NCBI RefSeq assembly: GCF_000702905.1
Contig: NZ_JNKR01000001.1
Location: 310,001-374,000 of the forward strand
Origin: Mitsuokella jalaludinii DSM 13811
Lineage (GTDB): Bacteria > Bacillota > Negativicutes > Selenomonadales > Selenomonadaceae
DNA length: 64,000 bases
Reading direction: 5' to 3'
A program made the position numbers and the translations under genes. Shown here piece by piece: positions 45,207 to 53,216 of this stretch. Every line of letters begins with the position of its first letter. The stretch's first letter is position 1. Under the pieces are notes generated by a model. It saw only the letters and a program-made list of their open reading frames with translations. It had not been told where the DNA came from and ran no database searches.

Positions 45207-46073
45207 TCAGCCGATCTTGAGTTTCTCCTGCGCCGAGACATGGCGGTCGAAGCCGATGTCTTTCTTACTCATGCCGAGCGCCAGGCCGATGAGCTGCTGC
45301 AGGTGAAGGATTGGGATCTCGACGGACGACTGGACAGCCTGGCGGCCTTCCGGCTCGTACATGTCGAGCTGCATCTGGCAGAGCGGGCACGGTGTGACGA
45401 TGAGGTCGGCATGGGCGCGGCCGGCGCTATCGACGATCTGGCCCGTGACCGTCAGCACATCGTGCTCGGCAGCGAGCTGGGCGTGGAAACCGCAGCACTT
45501 GCGGTGCGCGTCGAACCAGACCGGCGTGCCGCCGAGACGGCGGACAAGGCGCTCCAGCGACTCTGGGTACTTGCCGTCCTCATGGCTCATGATGTCCTGC
45601 GGGCGCAGGATGTGGCAGCCGTAGTAGGCGGCGATCTTCGTGCCCTGCAGGGCGTCCGTGACCTTGCCCTCGAAGAGCTCCGGATGGTCATCGAGTACCC
45701 AGAGGAAGTGCGTGATTTCGCTCGTGCCCTTGTACTCGTACGGATGGCCGGCCTCCTTGAGGATGGCATTGACCTTGTCCTTGAGCGCCGCATCGTGGTC
45801 GAGGCGGTACTTGGCCGTGCGCAGCTGCAGCGTGCAAGTGTTGCAGACCGTCAGGATGGGCAGGCCCATGTTCTCGGCAATCGAGATATTGCGCGCATTG
45901 ACAGCGAGCGCCGCGAGGTCATTGACGCCCTGCGCGTGCGAGGCGCCGCAGCACGTCCAGTTCGGGATCTCCTCCAGCTCGATGCCGAGCGCTTCGCATA
46001 CCTTCTGCATGGAGGTATAGGCTTCGGCTGCAGCCCCCTTGAGGACACAGCCCGGGAAAAATGCAAATTTCAT
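45207..46073 (-). CDS. mfrE: MfrE/SdhE-type membrane-anchor subunit with CCG domains
   Basis: A 288-residue protein of the HdrB/SdhE type. It carries two cysteine-rich CCG-like motifs (PNWTCCGASHA early, HRKCCGFHA later) and CNTCTLQLR and CPLCQMQ stretches that bind noncubane [4Fe-4S] clusters. In type E succinate:quinone reductases this subunit joins the soluble subunits to the membrane and quinone. It starts 3 bases after mfrB. The last gene of the mfrABE operon. Confidence 0.85.
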   Translation of the reverse strand: MKFAFFPGCVLKGAAAEAYTSMQKVCEALGIELEEIPNWTCCGASHAQGVNDLAALAVNARNISIAENMGLPILTVCNTCTLQLRTAKYRLDHDAALKDKVNAILKEAGHPYEYKGTSEITHFLWVLDDHPELFEGKVTDALQGTKIAAYYGCHILRPQDIMSHEDGKYPESLERLVRRLGGTPVWFDAHRKCCGFHAQLAAEHDVLTVTGQIVDSAGRAHADLIVTPCPLCQMQLDMYEPEGRQAVQSSVEIPILHLQQLIGLALGMSKKDIGFDRHVSAQEKLKIG

Positions 46074-46076
46074 CGC

Positions 46077-47021
46077 TTACTCCTCCTCTTTCTCTGCCGC
46101 CTTGACGATGGCTGCGATGGTCTTGACCTCCGGATTGACCGGATGCGACTCCAGCGGGTTCATCTTGCCGACATGCATGAGGCGCAGAGCCATCGGAGCA
46201 CGCAGGCCAGCCATGAAGAAGCCCTCCGACTTGATGTTGAGCTTCGACTCGTCGAGCGTGCCCGACTCCTGGATGTCGTCGTAGATTGCCTTGGCGTGGC
46301 GCGCGCCGACATTGTCGTCGAGGTGGTACTTGAACGTCGCGGCCTTGAGCTTCTCGATGGCACCGGCCGGGTCGAGATGCTTCGGGCACTTCGCCGTGCA
46401 TTCCTGGCAGTTGAAGCAGCGCCAGAGGCCGGCGTCGAGGACAGCCTTGAGGTGTTCCTTCGGGTCCTTGTCGCGCGAGTCAGCCGTGATGCGCTCTGCC
46501 TTGACGAAGGCAAACGGATCGAGGAAGTCCTTCTGGTTCAGCGTGTTCTTGTTGCACTCCGAGACGCACGAGCCGCAGAGGATGCAGCCGGCGTACTTCT
46601 TGTACTTGTCGAAGTCGGCCGGCGACTGGCGGCAGCCATCTTCGGCGCTGAACTCGTCCTTCGGATGGACGACGGGCTTGACTTTCTTAATGCGCGCGTA
46701 CTTCGGATCCCAGTCGACGATGAGGTCGCGGATGACGCGGAAGTTGCCGAGCGGCTCTACTGTCAGCGTCTCGGTCTGGTAGCGCGCGATGAGGTCAGCG
46801 ACGAGCTTCTCGCAAGAGAGCTCGGCATTGCCGTTGACGCGCACGGCGCAAGCGCCGCAGATGCTCGAGCGGCAGGAGCATGTGAAGGAAAGGGTCGGAT
46901 CCTGATGCTCCTTGATGCTGATCAAGGCCTCGAGGACCGTCATGCCCTTCGTGACCTCGACCGTGTAGTCCTGCACCCACTTGCGCCCTTCTACGAAGCG
47001 ATGGATTCTCAGTGTAGCCAT
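46077..47021 (-). CDS. mfrB: MfrB-type iron-sulfur subunit
   Basis: A 314-residue subunit. [2Fe-2S] cysteines are in CSCRSSICGACAVRVNG, and the C-terminal part has CILCGSCVSECN and CFNCQECTAKCP. It is longer than frdB (250 residues), as in periplasmic-type enzymes. The start is ATG 47019-47021, eight bases after AAGGAAG; a TTG two codons upstream is too close to the site. No signal peptide is seen; in known Mfr enzymes it travels with the Tat-bearing flavoprotein. Confidence 0.88.
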   Translation of the reverse strand: MATLRIHRFVEGRKWVQDYTVEVTKGMTVLEALISIKEHQDPTLSFTCSCRSSICGACAVRVNGNAELSCEKLVADLIARYQTETLTVEPLGNFRVIRDLIVDWDPKYARIKKVKPVVHPKDEFSAEDGCRQSPADFDKYKKYAGCILCGSCVSECNKNTLNQKDFLDPFAFVKAERITADSRDKDPKEHLKAVLDAGLWRCFNCQECTAKCPKHLDPAGAIEKLKAATFKYHLDDNVGARHAKAIYDDIQESGTLDESKLNIKSEGFFMAGLRAPMALRLMHVGKMNPLESHPVNPEVKTIAAIVKAAEKEEE

Positions 47022-47023
47022 GA

Positions 47024-48874
47024 TCAATACTTCCTTTCCTTCGGCTCATATTTCGTGACGACGACATCCTTGTATTCAAAGCGGTACTTGCCGTCCTCCT
47101 TGAATACGAGCGTGTGCTTGAGGAAGTTCTTGTCGTCGCGCTTCGGGAAGTCGCGGCGCGTGTGCGCTCCGCGGCTCTCCTTGCGGGCAATGGCGCCCTG
47201 GACGATGGCCTGCGAGATCTGCAGGAGGTTGCCGAGCTCGATGTACTGCTCATAGGCCGTATTGTAGATGTGCGACTGGTCGCCGACGTAGCAGTTCTTG
47301 TACTGGTCTTCGAGGACGGAGAGCTCTTTGGCGGCTGCCTCGAGGTCCGGGCCGTTGCGGAAAACGCCGGCCTTGAACCACATCGTCTTGACCATGTCGT
47401 CGCGGATTTCCGGCACCGTGCGATTGCCGTCATGCGGGCGCGAGGTGACCTCTTCGAAGGAGTCGAGCCACTTCTTGCTGTCCTTCGTCAGCTGGTCCTG
47501 GCTGCCCTCGTACTTGTGCTCCTTGGCGTAGGCTGCGGCGCCGTCGCCGGCCGTGTGGCCGAAAACGAGGACCTCCGAGAGGGAGTTGGCGCCGAGGCGG
47601 TTGGCACCGTGGACCGAGACACAGCTGCACTCGCCGGCCGTGTAGATGCCCGGCACGCGCGTCTCGCCCGTGTGGAAGTCGGCCATCTCGAGGCCACCCA
47701 TCGAGTAGTGGCAGGTCGGGCTGATGAGGACCGGCTCCTTCGTGATGTCAACGCCGGCAAAGCGCTTCGCGAGGTCTGCGACCTGGCCGAGGCGCTGGTG
47801 GATGCGCTCGGGTGGGATCTTCGTGAAGTCGAGATAAACGCCGGCCGTGATACCCTCGCCGATGCCGCGGCCCTGCTCGATCTCCGTCGCGATGCCGCGG
47901 GCGACGATGTCGCGCGTCGCAAGTTCCATCTTCTCTGGCGCATACTTCTTCATGAAGCGCTCGCCGTCCTTGTTGACGAGCAGCGCGCCCTCAGCACGGC
48001 TCGACTCAGAGAGCAGGACGCCGTTGACAGAAAGGCCCGTCGGGTGGAACTGCACCATCTCAGGGTCCTTGAACGGGATGCCGACGTTCATGCCGGCGAC
48101 GATGCCGTCGCCCGTCGAGCTGTACGGGTTCGACGTGCGGACCCAGTAGGCGCGGCCGTAGCCGCCCGTCGCGATGACGATGGTCTTGGCGGGGATGCCG
48201 ATGATGTTGCCGCTGCGCATGTCCATGGCGACGACGCCAGCGAGCTTGTCCTTCTTCTCGCCCGCCATCGAGATCTCGAGCATCTGGCACTCGGAGATGA
48301 AGTCGATGTCGTGCGCAAGGCACTGCTCAAAGAGCGTGTGGACCATCGCGTGGCCGGCGCGGTCCTCGAAGTAAGCGGCGCGTGCATGGGCGTGGCCGCC
48401 CATCTTGCGCTGATGGAAATGGCCGTCATCCTGGCGGTTGTAGGGATAGCCCATGTAGTCCATCTCATAGATGTTCTTGCCGGCGCGCTCGACGAAGTAC
48501 TCGACGGCATCCTGGTCGCAGAGGTAGTCGCCGCCCTTTATGGTATCGAAGGCATGCGACTCGAAGCTGTCGTTCGGGTCCGTGACGCCCGTGACGCCGT
48601 TCATGCCACCCTGTGCCATCGTCGAGGCCGAACGCGTCGGCACGAGCTTCGTCAGCACGGCAACCTTGAGGTCCTTGTTCTCCGCTGCAGCGAGCGCGGC
48701 GCGCATGCCGGCACCACCGCTGCCGATGATCAGAACATCGTATGTGACATCACCCTTCTGGACTTTTTCCGGTATGTTCCGGCCATTCCAGGTGAAGTAC
48801 GATCCCGCTGCCAGGACGACACCGGCTGCCGCTGCGCCCTTGATGAAGGTGCGGCGCGAAATTTCCCTTGACAT
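47024..48874 (-). CDS. mfrA: Tat-exported fumarate reductase flavoprotein (MfrA type)
   Basis: A 616-residue flavoprotein. The N-terminus has a perfect twin-arginine motif SRRTFIK (residues 6-12) and a hydrophobic h-region, so it is probably exported folded. The FAD fold is VLIIGSGGAGMRAALAAAE (about 47-65), with STMAQGGMNG and SVHGANRLGANSL downstream. The gene order mfrA-mfrB-mfrE and the signal match the 8-methylmenaquinol:fumarate reductase of Wolinella. GGGAGG precedes the ATG. Confidence 0.9.
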   Translation of the reverse strand: MSREISRRTFIKGAAAAGVVLAAGSYFTWNGRNIPEKVQKGDVTYDVLIIGSGGAGMRAALAAAENKDLKVAVLTKLVPTRSASTMAQGGMNGVTGVTDPNDSFESHAFDTIKGGDYLCDQDAVEYFVERAGKNIYEMDYMGYPYNRQDDGHFHQRKMGGHAHARAAYFEDRAGHAMVHTLFEQCLAHDIDFISECQMLEISMAGEKKDKLAGVVAMDMRSGNIIGIPAKTIVIATGGYGRAYWVRTSNPYSSTGDGIVAGMNVGIPFKDPEMVQFHPTGLSVNGVLLSESSRAEGALLVNKDGERFMKKYAPEKMELATRDIVARGIATEIEQGRGIGEGITAGVYLDFTKIPPERIHQRLGQVADLAKRFAGVDITKEPVLISPTCHYSMGGLEMADFHTGETRVPGIYTAGECSCVSVHGANRLGANSLSEVLVFGHTAGDGAAAYAKEHKYEGSQDQLTKDSKKWLDSFEEVTSRPHDGNRTVPEIRDDMVKTMWFKAGVFRNGPDLEAAAKELSVLEDQYKNCYVGDQSHIYNTAYEQYIELGNLLQISQAIVQGAIARKESRGAHTRRDFPKRDDKNFLKHTLVFKEDGKYRFEYKDVVVTKYEPKERKY

Positions 48875-49051
48875 TGCTGTCCCCTCCCGATTGTTGACGA
48901 GTAGTGAATAGGAAGCAGGATTCCTGTTTGCTCCAGTTCCCGATAGATGATTCCATGTATGTATTGGATGTTCCTATTCTACCATTAAATACAGCTATCA
49001 AGAAAATACATTCTGCTTATAGTGTCTATTCGAGAAACCTATAGGCTGCTG

Positions 49052-49960
49052 TCAGTCGGCGCGCAGGAAGTCGATAAAGCGCTGTGCGGCAAGGGAGAGC
49101 TGGCGCTGCTTGCTGCAGACGGCGAGCAGCTGGCGGTCCTCCACCTCTTCCTCGAGCTCAAAGAAGAAGGCCTGCTCCTTCCAACGCCAGCTCTGCACGA
49201 GCATGTCGGTCACGAGTGTCGCGCCGAGCCCCGCCGCGCAGAGCTCTGACGCCTCGATGATGCTGTTCGCCTCAAAGATCACCTGCGGCTTTGCGCCCGA
49301 AGACTCGCAGAGCTTCTCGTAGACCTCCGCCATCTGACGCGTCGGCTGCAGGCGGATGAAGGGCTCGCCCGACATGGCGGCAAACGAGATGCGCGGGAAG
49401 CCCGGAGCCTTGTCCTCCGCATGAGCTCTCGCGAGCGGATGCGCCTTCGGCACGGCCAGCATCGTATGCTCGCGGCAGAGCGCGACAGACGTAAAGTCCG
49501 GACGAAGGGAGCTGCCGTAGAGCAGAGCGAAGTCGACGGTACCCGAGGCGACGTAGTCCTCGAGCGTACGCACGGGCGCTTCCTTGATGGCCAGCTGGAT
49601 GCCCGGGTACTGGCGGTGAAAGGCGACGAGCGGATCGATGAGGAAGCAGGCTGTCCGCGTGCGCGAGCTGCCGATCGTCAAGCTGCCCGTGCGCAGCTCC
49701 GAGAGGTCTGCGACTTCCTGCACGAGCGACTGCTGGATGCGCAGGATCTCCTTCGCCTGGCGCACGTAGATGGTGCCGGCCGGCGTCAGCGCAAGCGGTG
49801 TCTGGCTGCGGTCAAAGAGACGCACGCCGAGCTCCGTCTCGACTTTCTTGATGCACTGCGAGAGCGATGGCTGCGAGATGTAGAGATGCTTAGCAGCAGC
49901 CGAGAAAGTCCCGTCTTTGGCGACCTGCAGGACGCTGCGCCATTCGTGTTCATCAATCAT
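49052..49960 (-). CDS. LysR-family transcriptional regulator
   Basis: A 302-residue regulator. An N-terminal HTH (FSAAAKHLYISQPSLSQCIKKVETELGVRLFDR, about 18-50) is followed by a periplasmic-binding-like effector domain. The start ATG at 49958-49960 follows AAGGAT; the longer open frame has no site. It lies between the asparaginase gene and mfrA on the same strand, with 177 bases to mfrA, and could control either. The effector is unknown. Confidence 0.9.
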   Translation of the reverse strand: MIDEHEWRSVLQVAKDGTFSAAAKHLYISQPSLSQCIKKVETELGVRLFDRSQTPLALTPAGTIYVRQAKEILRIQQSLVQEVADLSELRTGSLTIGSSRTRTACFLIDPLVAFHRQYPGIQLAIKEAPVRTLEDYVASGTVDFALLYGSSLRPDFTSVALCREHTMLAVPKAHPLARAHAEDKAPGFPRISFAAMSGEPFIRLQPTRQMAEVYEKLCESSGAKPQVIFEANSIIEASELCAAGLGATLVTDMLVQSWRWKEQAFFFELEEEVEDRQLLAVCSKQRQLSLAAQRFIDFLRAD

Positions 49961-49991
49961 GATATCATCCTTCCCTATCGACCCAATCAAT

Positions 49992-50984
49992 TCAATAAAT
50001 AGAGAACATCGTGCGGATGGAGGCCGTGTCACTCGTCTTCAGCAGAGCGAGCTGCAGCAGGACGCGCGCCTTCGCGGGATTCAGCGTGTCGCTCGCGATG
50101 AAGCCATTTGCCTCGTACGATGCCTCGGCCCTCGTCACGCGGCCGGCCGCGCTGCGCGTGCTGCGCACGACGGCGATGCCCTCTGCGGCGGCCTCGGCAA
50201 GTGCCGTCTCCACGCGCTCGGGGATGCTGCCGTTGCCCATGCCCGCGTAGACGATGCCCTGACAGCCTGCCTTTTGGGCCGCCGCAACGAGGAAGCCGTC
50301 GTCGTCGGCATGCGCGTAGAGTATGGCCACGCGCGGCAGAGCGGTGACGCCTTTGACGGAAAACGCGCTATGGACCGTATGGCGGCGCAGCGGACTCCGG
50401 TAAAAGACAGGCTCGCCGTCCTGCACGCTGCCAAGCGCTCCCATCTCCGGCGAGCGGAATGTATCCAGTGACGTCGTATGCGTCTTGACGGCATCGCGAG
50501 CACTCTCAATGGTGCCATTAAGCACGATCAGGACGCCCTTGCCCGCCGCTTCATCGTCGGCGGCGACGCGCACGGCCTGCAAGAGGTTCATCGGGCCATC
50601 GGCACTCATGGCCGTCGCGGGGCGCATGGCCCCCGTCAGCACGATTGGCTTCTCGCTGTGGACCGTCAGGTGCAAGAAATATGCTGTCTCCTCCATCGTG
50701 TCTGTGCCGTGCGTGATGACGATGCCATCGACATCCTCACGCGAGAGCAGCGCATTGCAACGCGCGGCGAGGCGCAGCCAGATCACTTCCCGCATGTCCT
50801 TGCTGTCAATGGCGGCAATCTGCTCGCCTTCCACCTCTGCATAGCGGCGGATCTCCGGCACAGCCGCCAAGAGATCTGCAACGCCGATGGCACCGGCCTC
50901 ATACCCTGTCGTCGCCTCTTCTGACGCTGCTCTGCCGGCAATCGTCCCGCCCGTCGCGAGGATGTAGATGTGTTTCTTGATCAT
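49992..50984 (-). CDS. L-asparaginase
   Basis: A 330-residue amidohydrolase. The two catalytic threonines are in LATGGTIAG (about 9-17) and THGTDTMEETA (about 91-101). No signal peptide, so probably cytoplasmic. It releases aspartate and ammonia; aspartate can enter fumarate and thus both fumarate reductases nearby. It is followed after 31 bases by the LysR gene. Confidence 0.93.
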   Translation of the reverse strand: MIKKHIYILATGGTIAGRAASEEATTGYEAGAIGVADLLAAVPEIRRYAEVEGEQIAAIDSKDMREVIWLRLAARCNALLSREDVDGIVITHGTDTMEETAYFLHLTVHSEKPIVLTGAMRPATAMSADGPMNLLQAVRVAADDEAAGKGVLIVLNGTIESARDAVKTHTTSLDTFRSPEMGALGSVQDGEPVFYRSPLRRHTVHSAFSVKGVTALPRVAILYAHADDDGFLVAAAQKAGCQGIVYAGMGNGSIPERVETALAEAAAEGIAVVRSTRSAAGRVTRAEASYEANGFIASDTLNPAKARVLLQLALLKTSDTASIRTMFSIY

Positions 50985-51052
50985 GGTCTCCTGTCCTTTC
51001 TCTCTGACGCTTTCTTTATTCTGTCTTAATTATAGCGTACCTGTTACAAAAG

Positions 51053-51090
51053 AAAAGCTCCCACGTGCGCGCAGCACCATGGGAGCTTTT
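51053..51090 (-). terminator. terminator of the BASS-family symporter gene
   Basis: A perfect 11-bp stem AAAAGCTCCCA with a 16-nt loop and TTTTC on the minus strand. Confidence 0.82.
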
Positions 51091-51144
51091 CCTGACTTCG
51101 GTGAATTTATGGGATTATTTACGTTGACTGTGGGGAACAGCAGG

Positions 51145-52104
51145 TCATTCCTGCGTTGCCGGCTCTTTCTCTTGCTCTTTCGTCATGCGGCTGGCGAGGT
51201 AGTTCGCGGCAAGCGAACCAGAGATGTTGTGCCAGACACTGAAGATTGCACCCGGGATTGCTGCTGCTGCGCCGAAGTGCATCATGGCGAGGGAAGTAGC
51301 GAGGCCGGAGTTCTGCATGCCGACTTCGATGGAGATGGCCTTGGCCTTGGCCATGTTCATGTGCAGGGCCTTAGCGATGCCGAAGCCGAGTGCATAGCCG
51401 AGCAGGTTGTGGAGCATGACGACGAGCATGATGAGAGCGCCCGTCTCCATGATGCGCTGCGAGCTGACCGCGACGACGCCGCCGACGATCAGGACAATAG
51501 CGACAACGGAGATCAGCGGCAGGAGCTTGACGTACTTCTGGATGAAGTTGCCGAACAGCGAGTTGACGATGATGCCGCCGACAATCGGTACGATGACGAC
51601 CTTGACGATCGACATCATCATGGCCGAGAGGGAAATCTCAACCCAGGCACCGGCGAGCCACCAGGTTAAAAGCGGCGTGACGACCGGGGCGAGGATTGTC
51701 GTCGTCATCGTCATCGAGACGGACAGCGCGACGTCGCCGCGTGCCAGATACGTCATGACATTCGAAGACGTGCCGCCTGGGCAGGTACCGACGAGGATGA
51801 CGCCAGCGGCGAGCTCCGGCGGAAGGTTAAAGCCCTTGGCGAGCAGCCAGGCAAGGCCCGGCATGATCGTAAACTGTGCCAGAGCACCGACGAATACGTC
51901 GCGCGGACGCTGGAATACCAGGCGGAAATCGCGCAGGCGCAACGTCGTGCCCATGCCGAACATGACGATGCCCAAGAGCATCGCGATATTCGGCGCGGCC
52001 CACTTGAACGTCCACGGCTGGAACAGGGCAATGACAGCGACAATGATGACGAAAGCCGCCATGTACTTCGATATGAAATCACTGAGTTTACCTAAGAACT
52101 TCAT
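51145..52104 (-). CDS. bile-acid:sodium symporter (BASS) family transporter
   Basis: A 319-residue membrane protein with about ten helices. The sodium-site motif GTCPGGTSSNVMTYLARGD (near 108-126) and the EVGMQNSGLAT motif are canonical. Bacterial relatives move bile acids, pantothenate or 2-keto acids; the substrate here is unknown. It is transcribed divergently from an AraC-type regulator, which may control it. Confidence 0.9.
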   Translation of the reverse strand: MKFLGKLSDFISKYMAAFVIIVAVIALFQPWTFKWAAPNIAMLLGIVMFGMGTTLRLRDFRLVFQRPRDVFVGALAQFTIMPGLAWLLAKGFNLPPELAAGVILVGTCPGGTSSNVMTYLARGDVALSVSMTMTTTILAPVVTPLLTWWLAGAWVEISLSAMMMSIVKVVIVPIVGGIIVNSLFGNFIQKYVKLLPLISVVAIVLIVGGVVAVSSQRIMETGALIMLVVMLHNLLGYALGFGIAKALHMNMAKAKAISIEVGMQNSGLATSLAMMHFGAAAAIPGAIFSVWHNISGSLAANYLASRMTKEQEKEPATQE

Positions 52105-52246
52105 AAGTTCGTCCTCCTTTGAGTATTTTGTATACCGTATGATTCCTTGGTAGATTGTTTACAATCATACAACCATCACTGTCCATTGTCAATGGTTTTT
52201 ATAAAAAATATCAGTCGTTTGTCCTTTGCAAATGGATTCCTATCGT

Positions 52247-52275
52247 TTGTTATCTTTTGAGGGATGACGTATAAT
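52247..52275 (+). promoter_or_regulatory. promoter of the AraC-type gene with direct repeats
   Basis: TTGTTA (52247-52252), a 17-base spacer and an exact TATAAT (52270-52275). Upstream, TCGTTTGTCCTTTG and TCGTTTGTTATCTTTTG (starting near 52215 and 52244) are imperfect direct repeats of the sort AraC proteins bind. Confidence 0.5.
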
Positions 52276-52304
52276 AGAAGCAGATTAATCGGGAGGAAGG
52301 AATC

Positions 52305-53147
52305 ATGGAAGATATACAGACCTGCAATACACCCTTCGATGAGACAGGCGACCTCTGCCTGACGACATTCGGCCATTCTGTGACACATCCCGGCCATACG
52401 TACGGCCCGGCCGTGCGTTCCTATTACCTGATCCACTTCATCCTTGCGGGGAAGGGGACGTTCTATGTCAACCAGCACACGTATCACCTGTGTGCCGGAC
52501 AGGGCTTCCTCATTGAGCCGGATTATCAGACCATCTACAAGAGCGACCAAACGGAGCCGTGGACGTACAGCTGGGTCGCGTTCAGCGGCAGGCGCGCTGC
52601 TGAGATGGTCGCATCACTCGGCCTGAGCCAGGATGAGCCCATCTTCTCCTGCACCAAAGAGCAGGGATGGAAGCTCGCCGCCTATGTCCAGGATATGCTG
52701 CAGCACAACAGCTTTACGCAATCCGGCCGCTACTACCGCCTGGGTCTGCTGCTGCAGTTCCTGTCCATCCTCTCAGAGGCGCAGCGCGAGCTGCTCCCGC
52801 AGACAGACGGCAATGCCTACATTGCACACATGACGAAATTCATCCGCCTGCACATCGAAGAGCCCTTCACCATCCAGGACCTCGCCGATTACATGAACCT
52901 TAACCGCAGTTACATGACGACACTCTTCAAGAAACATCTCGGGATCTCCCCGCACGTCTACATCGAGAACTGCCGCATCACCAAGGCAAAGCATCTGCTC
53001 GAGACCACCACGTTTTCCATCGAATCCATCGCCTGCTCGTGCGGCTATGCCAAAAGCGACTCCTTCACGCGCGCCTTCTTGCGCAGGGTCGGCATGAGGC
53101 CAAAGGAATACCGGCAGCGCCAGCGCCGCTATCTTCCCAAAACGTAA
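52305..53147 (+). CDS. AraC-family transcriptional regulator
   Basis: A 280-residue regulator. The N-terminal cupin-like domain (YYLIHFILAGKGTFYVNQHTYHL, about 40-62) resembles sugar-responsive MsmR/RafR proteins. Two HTHs are in the last 100 residues (DLADYMNLNRSYMTTLFKKHLG and SIESIACSCGYAKSDSFTRAFLRRVGMRPKEYR). It converges on the alpha-galactosidase gene and diverges from the BASS gene. Control of the alpha-galactosidase is plausible. Confidence 0.92.
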   Translation: MEDIQTCNTPFDETGDLCLTTFGHSVTHPGHTYGPAVRSYYLIHFILAGKGTFYVNQHTYHLCAGQGFLIEPDYQTIYKSDQTEPWTYSWVAFSGRRAAEMVASLGLSQDEPIFSCTKEQGWKLAAYVQDMLQHNSFTQSGRYYRLGLLLQFLSILSEAQRELLPQTDGNAYIAHMTKFIRLHIEEPFTIQDLADYMNLNRSYMTTLFKKHLGISPHVYIENCRITKAKHLLETTTFSIESIACSCGYAKSDSFTRAFLRRVGMRPKEYRQRQRRYLPKT

Positions 53148-53181
53148 AAGATTCCCCGACAGGATTGTCGGGGAATCTTTT
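53146..53181. terminator. bidirectional terminator between the AraC gene and aga
   Basis: A perfect 16-bp stem AAAAGATTCCCCGACA with a 4-nt loop; T-rich on both strands. Confidence 0.9.
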
Positions 53182-53216
53182 CTCTGTTCATTCTCTCTCT
53201 TTTATCAATGAAGGAA

